Assembly (NCBI RefSeq): GCF_040436345.1
Contig: NC_133216.1
Location: 1,494,533-1,558,532 of the forward strand
Direction of reading: 5' to 3'
DNA from: Pagrus major
Lineage: Eukaryota > Chordata > Actinopteri > Spariformes > Sparidae
DNA: 64,000 nucleotides
Shown: piece after piece, positions 33,662 to 53,384 of the stretch
Layout of the letters: each line of letters opens with the position of its first letter
Numbering within the stretch: the stretch's first letter is position 1
Made by a program: the position numbers and the translations under genes
The notes under the pieces: generated by a model
Told to the model about the DNA's origin: nothing
The model's database searches: none
What the model saw: the letters and a program-made list of their open reading frames with translations, nothing else

Positions 33662-36125
33662 TTAGCCGCAGGGCCGCGTCGGCTGCTCGTGGTCGATGGG
33701 GAGGTAGTAGAAAGGGACGTCAGGAGGGCAGGGGTGCCCCGGGGACCACCTCCGTCCTGGGCCGGACCCGTCATCGTCGCCCAGGTGATCGCAGCCGAGA
33801 GTTAGGTTGCGAGACAGAGGGATCTTCACCTGAAACCACACCTCTCTGCCCTGAGGGAGGAAGAGGAGGGAGAAGAGTGAAACACAGCGGCGAACACTGG
33901 TAGGATACCTTCTTATCTCTGCTGCTCGTCCCACTGCTCGTTCTTCTGCCAGAGTTTTGAAGTGAGCTCAGACCAACACTTTGGTCCAGAGTGAGACGTT
34001 ATCAGAACGACTGTTGACGTTCAGATATCTGGAACAAAGTGTTGGTGGTTTCAGCCAGAACATTTCTTTGGAAGTCACTTCTGGACTTTTTAGTGAAACT
34101 GAAGAGGTTTTGAAGAGACTCACAGACCGACTGTCTGACCAACATCAACATCTGGGATTGATGAGTTGTAGTTTAGATTCATGCCAAAGAGGTTAGTTAA
34201 GGGTTCAAACACTGCACCCCTGGAGCGAAGTGTTTGTTGGTCTTTTTTAGATGTTACCAGAAAGAAAATCAGCTCTGTGTTTCAGTTGGAGCAGACAGTA
34301 GATCTCATCTCCGTCCCATGTTTGTAAAGCTAATCGGATCCTTCACTCGTCAAATAAAAGGGAAATGTCCCACAAAGCAACGTTACAGGACCAAACCACA
34401 GTAATGTGGAAAGAGGTCGTGTCTTCAGCATCTTATAGGACGAAAAAAATCCAGGATTCATACGTGATCTCTGAAAAGGGCTGAAGATGGTACGGCAACA
34501 GCACCCGGACAAACTGACGTACAGAAACCATGTTCATGTCACTGTTTGTGTGTGCTGTCTGAGGATTTGGTGCCGATAGCGCTCGTATTATTTATTTATT
34601 GTATTGACTCTATGCTATGCAGGAAACCGCCATCTAAAATGATCATGTCTGAAGTCATGTCTGTACTGTTTTGTGGGAACACAGCAGCTCAGCGAGGTCC
34701 CTCAGCAACCCATCAGTGTTTAACATAAACAATAATCAATCATACCCGACACGCAGCAGACACCAGTGTCTCTGTTTGGTGTGAACACTCTGCTGTTTTA
34801 TCAGACTGGCGGCCTCGGGGAGCCACAAACGTCTAACTCGACCATCTAAAGGTTTTCATCTGGCTACAGTTATGCATGTGAAGTGGCTGGAAACCAGGAT
34901 TATTGTTACATTCACACAGTGCTGTGAAAAAGTATTTGCCCCCTTAGAGATTTCTTTTGTTTTTGCTTTTCTGTCACACTTACATGTTTCAGATCATCAA
35001 ACACATTTTAATATCAGACAAAGATAACCTGAGAAAATACAAAATGCAGTTTTTAAATGATGATTTCATTTATTAAGGGTAACGAGCTATCCAAACCAAC
35101 CTACCAAACAGAGACACTGGTGTTTGCTGTGTGTCGGGTGTGATTGATTATTGTTGTCTACCAGACCTTGAGTGGGTCCAACTTCTTCAGTGTGAATATT
35201 TGCTGCTTTTCTTTTATTACAGTAAAACAGAAAATCTTTAAGTTCGGGACGTTTTTTCTTCACATTTTAAAATGTCAACAGGCTCGAGGACCTTGTAATG
35301 AGAACTTGTCTGACATGGAGACGCAGCATAACATCAGCACTTCATCCGTTTTAGGTGATTAAGGCTTTAAAATGAAGATTCGGCCTAAAGTTAATATTTC
35401 TGCTGATCTGACGGGACGATAAGATGACGCTATGATAATGTGAACATTCTAAAAAGCAATCGAAAGTTTGCATCTGCTGTGTTTCACTGCTTCATGTGTT
35501 CACTTTCAGCTGGTTCAGGAGTCGTGTCCAGTTACTGCGGCTGAAAACACAACGTTTCCTGTGATGCTGCTTCATAATAAAAGCTTTTTAAGTGACTAAA
35601 TAACAGGGGGCTTTTATTGTGAAGGAGTTATAGTAAAAATGAAACATGTTTGCAACTGAATTAGCGTAATCGGACACAACTCGAGCAGAGTAACGTATCG
35701 AGAAAGACACAGATCTGACCTTGCTGTCCGTCACACACTGGATCTCATGTTTGTCACCCAGATGTGGAGCGAGGACCTCGTCGACCTCGGCAACCTACAC
35801 ACACACAGGAAGTACGTTCTCACATAGCGAAACACAAACGCAGGAGCTCCTCCTCCACCTGCAGTTCTACAGTAAACCAGAGCAGCAGGTGAAAACGGGG
35901 CGAAAGGATCAGATTTAATGAAAACTCAGTGTGTCGTCACCTTGTAGAGTCGATCACAGGACGGAGTGATACCAGCGTCCTGCAGCCACCTGCAGGAGAA
36001 ACGCCAAACTGTACTTTCTCCAGCACAAACAGAATTATTGTGTATATATGAACAGGAGCGATGATTCACTGTGATGATCTGAACAACAGCGACGTGAAGT
36101 GAAAGCAATGAAGGGAGAGATTTAG

Positions 36126-36224
<99 letters not shown>

Positions 36225-39200
36225 ACTAACTGGTAGATATCAAACTGCTCTCTCAGTTTGAGGCAGATCTGGAAGTATCTCAGTGGAGAGTTCATTCCCT
36301 CGACACACGCTGCACACACACCGTGTTTCTCCCACTCCTCTCTCCTGTCTCACACACACACACAGATTAATACTAATACAACATACAGTTCATAGATTTC
36401 TTGTTAAATATCAGCAGTCTGTTACAGATGCATCAAGCACAAATTCATTTCCTGTAACAAACCGTCAGGAGGAAATGGAGCAGCGGTCGGGGACTGTTTT
36501 CAGATATTGATGACATTTCTTACCAGAAGTGAAAGCTGGATTTGATGGCCAGCAGAGAAGGCCAGAGTTCATCCAGCTGTGCTTCCAGCTCCTGGGAGAC
36601 GGGGAACATCAGCCAATCAGCTCTCAGCCTCAGATACAGTGTCTTTTTAAAATGTGGCATCAAAACTGTGTTTCATCAGTCGTTCATTTCTCCTGAAAAA
36701 CCGAGTGAACTCGCCACTCGAGGACGAATCATCAGTCATCAATGATCACCAGCCACGGTGCAGCCAAGCAGCTGCTGATTAACAGGATTTAAAACATATT
36801 TTTGTGATTGTGTAATCAGAAATAATGTCTGAACAAATAATCTAGTGTAAGCAACAATATCCAGATAATCAGAGTAGCTCTGTGTAGGTAATGTCATCCT
36901 GTTCTGTGCACCGGGACACAACATTAATCTTAATTTCGTAGCTCAGTGCAGGTTTAATATTTCACAGTGTCAAACTCTGTGAATTCATTTTGTGACATAA
37001 TCAACTAGCAGCACTGAATAATCAATAAAGTAAGTCTGAGCCTCAAACAGGTTTGGGCTGATTACTGCAGTATAATAAGAAATATTTAAAAAGTGCGATC
37101 GTTGTTGTTGATGTCAGAGAGTTTGACATTATGAAATAAGGAGCTAAGATTAATACATTTGTTCAGACACAGAACAGCAACCTGCAAATGTCCAGAACCA
37201 AATGAAAAACAGTCTCAGCAGGTATCACACGGACAGAAACCAGGCAAAGTCTTTGTGCTTTGCAAATGTTTTTACAAAGTCAGTGACATGACCTGGGAAA
37301 AGTTCTGAATTTTGGGTGAATTGAAGTGGAAAGACCCAAATATCAAAAGTTATTTACAAGCTGATCTTTGAATTCATGGCATATTCTTCAATTGATCATA
37401 AATGTGTCTTTTTACACCTCAATTAGTCAAGAAATCTTTAAACTGCTGCTAAAAACGAGCAACATCAGCCGACACGACGCCAAAAAAACACTAATATCAG
37501 GAAGTTTGAATTCAAATGTGTTTGTGTTTCACTTATGTTTCTGTGCTGGATCTCAAATAATTTGTTCTGCTGTCTCTCCATGTGATGAACGCTGTGACAT
37601 GATACCAGCAGCAGTCCCAACTCCTGATGAAACACAGCTCAAACCCGTCCCCCTGGTGTTGGACGGCTCAGGTAACCAGGTGAGCTGAAGCGGACCGGAC
37701 TCACCTGGACGTCTGACTTGAACATCGGCCAGCAGTTGCAGCAGCCGAACGCCTTCTGAGGCCTGCAGGCACAAAGACGAGATGGAAGGAGACGGTACGA
37801 GTGGAAAACAAACCGCGTGTTTAACTTGAGTTTCTCCTCAGCAGAATCTGACCCAGTTAGACTGAAGCAGCTGGAACAATAAAGAGTGTTAATGAAGCCC
37901 GGCAGCTGATACGTACCACAGGCCGTGGATGGTCCAGTTGTTGATGCTCGGAGGGATCTGGCACAGAGTCTCACTGTCCAAAGACTGCAGGAGACAGATG
38001 GACAGATGATGACAGGTGATGTCATCTGTTATTAACAGAATTAACTTCACTGCAGGACTCTGACTTCCTTCCCTTCCCTTGTGTCCTCCTTTCCTTCACG
38101 TCCTTGTTTTGTTCCTTCCTCGCTGCCTCCTCAGTTCCTTTTCTTTCTTACCTCCTCCCTCACTTCCCCACCTCTTTCTTTCCCTCCTTATATCCTCTTT
38201 CCTCTTTTACCTGTCCCCTTGCCCCCTTATCTCCTTGTTTATTTTTTCATTACATTCTTATTTATTTCCAACCTCCTCTTGTCTTTCCTTTACTCCTCCC
38301 TTTCTTCACTACTTCCTCTTTTCCTTCCCTATCCACTCATTTCCTTTACTTCTCTACCTTCTTGTTCCCTTCTTTACCGCCTCCTTTACTTCACTTCCTC
38401 CACTTGTTTCCCTCATTTCCTCTTCTGCTCCTCTTTCTTCCCTCCTTGCTCCTTATCCCCTCATTTGCTTTTTTTCCTCTATTTCCTTCCAGCCTCCCTT
38501 TCCTACCTCATCATCTCCTTCTTTGTCTCCTCTTTTCCTTCCCAGCCTCCCACTTTTTCTTCTGTACCTCTTCTTTTCCTCCCTTAATTCCTCCTTTCCT
38601 TTTTCGCCTCCTCTTTACTTCCTTATCTCCTCATGTCCTTGTTTACATCCTCATTTCCCTCTAACCTCCTCTTTTCTTTCCTTTACCGCTTCCTCTTTTC
38701 CTTCCCTATCCACCTGATTCCTTGCTTACCTCATCCTTTACTTCCCTATTTTTTTGTTTCCTATGTTTATCGCCTCCTTTCTTCCTAACCTTGCCTTCCC
38801 TCCCTCCTTATGTCCTTCCTTGTTTCTTCAAATGTAAATGTAGTGTTTGATTGATCTTCTTTTTCTTTTGTTTTCAACCTTAAAAATAAGATCTTTTGTA
38901 TCCAGACATGCGTGATATGTTAGTGAGGTTGTTTATCTCAGACATGAAGACAAAAGACGACACATTAATCACTGTTGGTCTGCAGGAATCGTTTCAGATT
39001 GAACTGAGAATTTCTTTGTTTGTCTGCTGCTTTTCATTACGACAGGAGATAAACAAACTCCTCACAGCAGGACAACATCTGTCCATCAACAGTTTCACTG
39101 GAAAGTCAAACTGAGACAGATCTGGGAAATAAATAATCTTTTCCAAACCTCCCTGTCTCCTTCTTTGCATCCTTCCTTCCTTCCTTCACGACCCAGTCGA

Positions 39201-40315
39201 TTCCTACTGTATCTCCTCCTGATTTCCTTTACTTCCCTGTCTCTATCTCCTTCCTCTTCACTTCCTCCGTATCACCTTCTGTCCTTTACTACTTTCCTTC
39301 CGTACATCCTCATTTCCTTCCATCTCCTGCCCCACTACCTCTTCATTTCCTTGTACTCCTTTGCTTAGTTTCGTACCCTTCCTTTCCTTTCCTTCTATAA
39401 CCCTCTCCATTTTTTCCTTCCTTGTCTCCTTCTTTCCTCCACCTCTCTCCTTTTCTTCCTTACCCAGCTCTCCCTCTCAACGTTTACCTTTCCTTCCCTA
39501 ACTCCTCCTTTCCTTCATTCGCTCCTGGTTTCCTTTCTTGTCTCCTCCCTTCCTTCACTACCTAATGATTTTCTTACATACCTCCTCCTTTCATTTATTT
39601 TTCTTTCTAACCTAATAACTCCTTCTATACCTCCTTATTCCCTCCCCACCCCTCCTCACCTCCTACTTTCCTTCCTTTATGTCCTCATTTCCTTCTTACA
39701 CCCTCATTTCCTCTCCTACATCCCCCTTTCTTTCCATATATCTTAATTTCCTTCCCTGCATCCTCCTTTCCTTTATTACCTCTTCATTTCCTTTACTCAG
39801 TTTCTTACCTGCTCCTTTCCTTCACTGCCTTTCCTTCCTCATTTCTCCTCTGACCCGCTACATTTTTTCCTTCCTTGTCTCCTTTCCTCCATCCCTTTTC
39901 TTTACTTCCTTACCTAGCTCTCCCTCTCAACATTGTCCTTTACTTCCCTACAGTACCTCCTTGTTTCCTTCTCATTTCCTTCACTATATCCTGTTTTCCT
40001 TTCCTTCCTTCTCCATTTCCTTCCATTCTGCCTCCTTTCCGTTACTTCCTCCTGGTTTCCCATTCTTTCCTCATCTCCTTTTATCCTCCACAATCTCTTC
40101 TTTCCCTCTTCTTCACCTTCTCCCTTCCTTCACTATCTACCTCTGTCCTTCCCTTCCCTACTTCCTAAGGTCTTTCCTGTTTCCTCTTTTCCTTCCTTAC
40201 CTCCTACTTTCTTGCTTCTCAGAAACTAATGTCTCCTAGTTGTCAACAGCTTGTAGGAAACGTGTGAAATTATCTCATCAACTCATAAATTCATCTCTTC
40301 CTCTGATGCCTGACT

Positions 40316-40374
<59 letters not shown>

Positions 40375-40553
40375 CTCACCTGACAGAACCCTCCGGGCCA
40401 CTGCAGAGTTAACAGGATGCACTTCCAGGAGCAAAACGGCTTCTTTTCCACTCCCTGTCGGCCATATTTGTAGTCCTCCCTGTGTATTTCCTGTGTGCAG
40501 GTGTAGTCAGGAAGCTGCAGCAGGAACAGACCGAGCAGCACCGAGCTCCACAT
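33662..40553 (-). CDS. rnaset2: Ribonuclease T2 (8 coding exons)
   Basis: Exons in coding order: 40380-40553, 37917-37984, 37705-37762, 36524-36591, 36231-36344, 35941-35989, 35720-35794, 33662-33850. All phases agree and give 264 residues (human 256). Residues 1-20 (MWSSVLLGLFLLQLPDYTCT) look like a signal peptide. The two catalytic segments are present: WTIHGLWP with His78, and EEWEKHG with Glu126 and His130. N74-W-T is a possible glycosylation site overlapping the first segment. Many Cys residues fit the disulfide pattern of secreted and lysosomal T2 enzymes, which cleave single-stranded RNA through a 2',3'-cyclic phosphate. Fish can have more than one paralogue and I cannot tell which this is. 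Confidence 0.94.
34727..35160. mobile_element. Non-autonomous DNA transposon-like element, about 430 bp
   Basis: The sequence at 34727-34780 and the reverse complement of 35106-35160 match over about 50 bp, sharing CAGTGTCTCTGTTTGGT and AATAATCAATCA. The inner part begins AGTGCTGTGAAAAAGTATTT and includes CATCAAACACATTTTAATAT, resembling a family very common in fish genomes. It has no transposase frame. It lies in the last intron of rnaset2. Confidence 0.65.
36129..36223. repeat. (GT)n microsatellite just inside an rnaset2 donor
   Basis: About 47 GT units on the plus strand are (AC)n in the rnaset2 transcript. They begin 8 nt into the intron after the exon carrying EEWEKHG (donor CCA/GTTAGTGC). 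Confidence 0.95.
38060..40225. repeat. Degenerate (CCTT)n-type polypyrimidine blocks in rnaset2 intron 1
   Basis: Two blocks (38060-38830 and 39145-40225) consist of TTCCTT, CCTCCT and TCTCCTT variants on the plus strand, so the transcript contains purine-rich GGAAGG-type sequence. They are separated by about 300 bp of ordinary sequence. Long Ser/Leu/Pro/Phe frames inside (for example 38079-38717) are artefacts. A (GAT)n run follows at 40316-40373, directly beside the exon 1 donor. Confidence 0.9.
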
Positions 40554-41578
40554 CTCCTCGACGATCCGATCAAATGATTCTGATCAATAATTAAAAAATA
40601 AAACATCAACCGGAGGATATTTACTCAGGTACTGCACGAAAAAACTGCTTTCAGGTACTTTGAGTACATCTTGTACTTTATTTGTGGATACTTGAACTAA
40701 ATGAAGCTGAGAATATTTGTGTACTTTGACTTGAGCAAGATTTTTACTGGTAATGAAGTATTTTTGTATTTATAGTGGTACCTAACGAGTACTTCTTCCA
40801 GGACTAGTCAGTTAACTTTGTGGAAAATGTTAAATATTTAACAGATTTAACATAATAATAATAAAAAAAAACATAATAGAGAAACTATGTGGCATCATAA
40901 AGGAGCATTTATTTACATTGTTAATATATGAATAAGATATTATTTATTTAACACATACATTGCAATAATAATATAATGATAATCTACTGTTAATTTCAAT
41001 TTCTAACATATTGACAGGACGCATTAAACACAAAAAACAGACGGGCTTTTACAGCGATGGGCGACAAACTGACAAACTTTACAAGGAGAGAAACATCTTA
41101 ATGTTTTGTATTTGAAGCCAAATTTACAAGAAGGCACCAATGATTTAGGATTCACTGCAGCTGTTCACAGAGATTGTTAAATTTCTCCTCATGATGCAAC
41201 AACTCTTGAAATCATGCGATATGTGAAGGGAGTCTGGGGCTGTTACTACTGACTTCACTTCATGTGCGGTCTGACTGCCTTCATGGGGGCTGTTTATCCC
41301 GTCAGGCTTTCTGAAAGTTAAACAATCAAATATTCTTACATTTAAAACAGTAAAAATATTTCTAGATGAAGCTCATTTCCTTTGAATCTCTCGGCAACAG
41401 ATACAAGCCAGTTATTCATAAACAATTGAATATTTTCATTCCCTGAAAATCATCATCAGCCTTCCACTGAACTCTGCGGCAGTCTGACTGTTTTACAGCC
41501 AAATATTTCTTCCATTGGTCTCTTTTGAGTTTCCTGTGACTCTCGTCTGATTCAGAGGAAATATTTGATCCAACTTAC

Positions 41579-41640
41579 CAAAGAGCTGCTGCTGCTGCAC
41601 TGAGCTGCTGTCCACGCTTCTCTCGGTTCACTTCAGTGAA
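41579..41640 (-). other. rnaset2: Noncoding first exon of rnaset2 (inferred)
   Basis: On the minus strand CAGCAGCTCTTTG/GTAAGT gives a strong donor at 41578-41579, and the acceptor ATTGATCAG lies just upstream of the coding exon (exon edge 40579). The exon would be noncoding 5' UTR. Its upstream boundary is a guess. Confidence 0.5.
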
Positions 41641-42110
41641 AACAAGAAGTGGAACTGAGACTGTTGGCACCGAACTAATGTGTGTTCATGCAAACACATT
41701 TAGAGGCAGTAAGCTCTTCCTCTTAGCCCCGACACACCTGACAGGTGTCAGGAAGAGAAAAGACCAAAACTAACAACGATCTGAAATGTTGTTTTGTGCT
41801 GTTTAAACGCACTAAATAGTACGTTTGACCTACAGATAATCTTCATGAGCAACAGTGAGAAGATGCAGTTATTCTTAATCAGATTTCGACTTTTCGGTGT
41901 CAGATAACTCTTAAAATTAGAATAATTTTGAGGGTGACTGGAGGAAAGAAGCTGCTCTGTCATCACGGACGTACGGCTGGAAAACAGAGTTTCCAGTTAT
42001 TAATCCTACATAGACACGAATGGGCACATTACATCGACGCTGTGAATCCTGCAAAGAGAAAAACAGAATTAAAAATATGTTGCGTCTTTGTTTCACTCAC
42101 TTTAAACAAC

Positions 42111-42395
42111 AACATTTAAAACAATACAAGCATTTCAAAATAAAGCTTATTTTCTTTGACTCTGGACAGAACTGGACAACTGAGCAACGTAAATAAGGAT
42201 TAGTACACAAGGTGAATATTTTCATTCCCTGCAGAAAAACATCATCAGACTTCCACTGAACACCAGCTGTCTGTGTCACAGCCTAATATTTCCACCATCT
42301 GTCTCTTTTTGGTTTCCTGTGTCTGATTCAGAGGAAATACTCCATCAATCTTAGCAGAGAGCTGCTCGACGCTTCTCTGCTCAGCTCAGCTTTAA
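42111..42395 (-). repeat. Tandem copy of the rnaset2 first-exon and promoter block
   Basis: The stretch 41338-41640 and this one share an ordered series of matches about 775 bp apart: ACATTTAAAACA, AATATTTTCATTCCCTG, CATCATCAG, CTTCCACTGAAC, GTCTGATTCAGAGGAAATA, AGAGCTGCT and CACGCTTCTC/GACGCTTCTC. In this copy the donor has decayed: the plus strand has TCTTAG where the other has ACTTAC, so the GT is lost. Confidence 0.65.
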
Positions 42396-42511
42396 AAACA
42401 GAAATAGTAAAGCAATGTAATTATATCTTCAAGAGTCTTTGTCAAGTCTTTGAGCTACAACAAAAGGACATCAGATCTCAGAAGCTGCATCCCCTGTCGT
42501 CATATTTTCAG

Positions 42512-42619
42512 TTAATATTTAGCCTTTTCCTTCTCAGCGTCCTCGTTATCTCTGTTCAACAGTTCCAGTCGTTTCTTCTCTTTCTCGCTCACGAGCCGGC
42601 GGATTGTGGACGTGATCAC
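42512..42619 (-). CDS. Possible terminal exon of an unrecognised gene
   Basis: A minus-strand acceptor (CACGGCAG) opens a frame VITSTIRRLVSEKEKKRLEL, continuing LNRDNEDAEKEKAKY to a TAA stop at 42512-42514. The 35 residues are highly charged and look like a coiled-coil tail, unlike the low-complexity frames elsewhere. The frame stays open for a while upstream of the acceptor, so the boundary is not certain. I do not recognise the family, and no partner exon could be confirmed upstream on the minus strand. It sits next to the duplicated rnaset2 first exon. Confidence 0.35.
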   Translation of the reverse strand: MITSTIRRLVSEKEKKRLELLNRDNEDAEKEKAKY

Positions 42620-42779
42620 CTGCCGTGCACGAAAACGGAACGAAGATCTCGTTGTTATATTATTAAATATGTTAATTATTAAATCAGTTTTTTTATATAT
42701 ATTAATGTTAAATGAAAATTATTTGTGTGATTTTTAATTAAAAAGTTGCCATTTTCAGGAAAATACATAAAGTATAATT

Positions 42780-42960
42780 CTTCTAAAGTACTTGTACTTG
42801 AGTATTTCCATTTATTGCTGCTTTATACTTCCACTCCATGACATTTAGGAGACAAATATTGTACTTTTTACTCCACTACATGTATTTGATTACTTTAGAT
42901 ACTAGTTACTTTGGCTCTGATGCAGCATGTAATCTGTAATCTGCTCATTAATGGTCACTA
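42780..42960. mobile_element. Fragment of a common fish interspersed repeat
   Basis: It carries TAAAGTACTTGTACTTGAGTA, ACTTCCACTCCATGACATTT and TTTTTACTCCACTACATG, then TTGGCTCTGATGCAGCATGT. A relative at 43885-44050 has the last motif in the same orientation but the TCCACTACA part inverted, as in an element with long inverted arms. More fragments lie near 8.8, 40.65 and 49.44 kb. No coding capacity is seen. Confidence 0.55.
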
Positions 42961-43352
42961 ACTAAGTGATTCATGAGTGTAAATGACCTCATATTGTTAC
43001 ACAGAGCCTCTTTAAACTACACGTTGCTGCTCATACTTGAGTCTCCACTTCAGTTTTATTGTGTTGCATCTTTTCTGCAGACACACAAACAACGTGCATG
43101 AACTTAAATGTGACATCAGATTTTTAAAGCTTCACTAAGGAGGTCTGTTTGTTTCCTGTGTGCCGGGTGGCAGGCGGGCGCACACAGTTTGGCCTCTCCA
43201 GCAGATCGTAGTTTGGCTGAGATTCAGACACACTGATACTGTGTGTGTGTGTGTGTGTGTGTGTTGTTTTTAAGTGTGTGTGTGTGCGCATGTCCTTGTC
43301 AGGGTGAAACGAGGCAGAGCAGCTCGACACACACACACAAACGGCCACAGAC

Positions 43353-50565
<7,213 letters not shown>

Positions 50566-53384
50566 AGGAGAAATCAGACGGGCTCGGTCTATCGCCTGGA
50601 GAACGAGGCTCTGCTCCGTCTGACGCTAATGTTTGATGTGTACATCTGATTTTATCACCAGCCGTCCTACTTTCATTATGGCAACAATGAATATGTGAAA
50701 AAAAAAGTTGAAACTTTAACCTGAGCGCCTGCAGAGTTTTTATTTCTTCATCCATCTTGAACATTTCATCCAGACCCCGCAGCTGCTCACACTGTGAGGT
50801 ATGTTTGATTTGGGACGCTCGGCGTGCTCGCTGGGTGGTGCAGTGATCACATTTAAATTTCAGCAGGCGTTGAGTTTTCTTTTAGAATCACACAAAGGTT
50901 TTTGAACTTTCTGGACCGTGTCCTCCTCCATGTGTCTGGACTGGTCTTCAGCCAGAGAGGACGAGGTCGATGAATCAAACGCCCTGAAAGGTTTACTCAA
51001 CAGGAAAATCTGCAGAGCTTCAGTCCTCGTGGCTCTGACTTCACACAAAGAGAGACACTGGCCTACTTCAGCTGGTAGTCAGGACACCGAGAAATTATGT
51101 TATTTTTTGATCTTTTAATGCATTTCCTGTTTTAAAAATCGGATGTAAGGAAGATGTTAACGCAATGTTTGTGATCTTCTCCAGATGTGTCACACAGAGG
51201 CAGAGAAAATGTTGAGCGATGGCTCCACCTAGTGGTCTGAACGCGGGAATAATACAAAACACTCTGTAATAATGATTTCTCGGGCTAAAATAAAAATACA
51301 TTTAGGTCTTCAACTTTATCAAACAAAAATCACTTAATCGCGGCGCAGTTTCGGTCGGGTTTGGTTTTTCCTTGTTGTTCCGGTGAGGAGAAATCTTGTA
51401 TTTTAGGCAACAGTTGCCGTCCAACGAGCTTTGAGTCATGACCTCAACTCCATGCAACACTTTCAAGATGAACTAACACTGACTAACTTTAGGATGACGA
51501 ACTTCTGATTTGACTTGCTTGAAATGAATCATCCACCAGAGCACACAGGACCTCACAGTCAGATTTAGGAAATGATAATCAGGCTGCACTGACGAGCTTT
51601 TAACGACCTGTTTTCTTTGGAATACAACTTAGAATAATAATCATATTAATGATTAGCTTCCAGGGCTGCAAACAACTCCTTCAGTTTGTAATTATTCAAA
51701 AAGGCAATATTTGCACTGGCGCTGGATGTGGGAAAGTAAATTCTAACCCAGAAGTCCAGTTTGTGATCTCAAGAAGAAAACTGCTGATAGATTCAAAGAA
51801 AAAAGGGGAAAGAAAACTCTGATACAAGATGTCAGTTTAAAGGTTTTTATTTAGGATTAGTTGCACAGAATGTTTCTCACAAAGACGCCTCGCTGCAGGT
51901 GGACAGATGAAACCTTTACATTCAACGAGCATAAATCAAACTCTTTACTTTTGATTATTGACCGTGTTCACTTCCTGACACTAGTCTCTGTCACAGAGAA
52001 CAGCCCTGTTGTCCTGCTGAAGCTGCAGACTTTTCTGAAGCGACACAGTGACGGTTTGGTACTCGTATGAACTTGCCCTTTAATTTCTGCCTGCTTGGTT
52101 CACTTCTTATCTCACACACAGAAATGTTGCCTCTAATAGATCTAATATTTTCGAGCGGTGTGTCTCCAGGGTTGTCTGAAATGTCTCTGCAATTACTGGA
52201 TAGTTTGTCATGAAATTTTTAATATTCGTAGTCTTTGGGAACTTTTAGTGATCCTCTGATTTTTCATCTCCTGTGTTAACCTGTTCTCATTCCTGGAAAT
52301 TTATATAAAATCATCCTAAACATCCATCCCAGTCGAGTACAGACTTGGTTTTGGGCTCTTTAGAAAAGTTACAAACTGATTTTTTTTTCCCACAAAGGGA
52401 CATAATCTTCATAATCTTTGCAAGTGCTTCCGTCATTGATCGATAGGAGTTTGAACACGCTGAATTATTTATTTATCTAAATATTTTAATGCAAAAATCA
52501 GCCTGTAGATGAGCTGTAACTGCCCCTATCAGCTGGAAACCACAATGGGTCCACATCATATAGTCTGACATGGTCCAAGTTCAAATTTAATAACAATATC
52601 ACTGAAAATAAACACTTTATACATGTTTTTCTGAGGAAATATTCAGCTGCCTGGCAAAAAAATTGCAATTTTGTGACCTTATAATACCTCTGCCTGAGAG
52701 GAACAGGGGCATTAAACTCATTACAGTTCTTTATTTCCTTATTCACAATAACTTTGTGCATTTAAAATAGTCAAACAAGAGCTGAGGTGGACAAACAGCC
52801 TCCTCAAAGAGCACATTGCATAACATATATAAACTTGCATAATTTCCAAGTTTAGGGCTTTAAAAACTGATATAAACTATATATTACTGGATCTGGAATC
52901 TCATTGGCTACATGATGCGTCAATCATCCGGAGGCTGGTGTGTAAGAGGCTCAGGAGAGAGGAGAAAGAAGAGAGGGTTGGTCTCTTGTCTATGCGATTC
53001 TTCGTTGGCTGTTGTAGGCTCTAGGGCGGGCGTAGAAGCGCATATCTGCTCAAATGAGCTGTCAATCAAACGGCGGCCATCTTAGGATCTCAGGTGTAGA
53101 GAGATAATGGCGTCTGATGTGTCATGTTTGGGCTGCACGTTAACAGTCAACGCAAACTCTCACAGACTTAGCAGAAAGGACTTCATCACACAGATCTTTG
53201 CCGTAATGCTGATCTGAAAAGTTTATCTTGAACTGAAGTCTTTTTTCTCCGTGGTCTCACTCTTCTGTCCTCGTTTCATTTCCATCATTGTCTCCTCTTC
53301 AAGGTTTTAGAAAGAGAACAAGCGACTGATCGTCTTCTTGTCAACGCAAATGAGAAAATCCCCAAATCTTAGCAGGTCAAGTCT
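50566..53384. other. Intergenic DNA between cox7a1 and chp2
   Basis: No exon is supported. A possible AATAAA for cox7a1 lies at 51289-51294, but the 3' UTR would be long and the assignment is weak. Around 52880-53100 a GC-rich stretch with GTCAATCAAACGGCGGCCAT looks like part of a dispersed element. Confidence 0.4.

Noticed and set aside
38079..40239. Several 100-212 codon Ser/Leu/Pro/Phe frames
   Set aside because: They lie in degenerate CCTT repeats of rnaset2 intron 1; all plus-strand frames are open because the sequence lacks purines.
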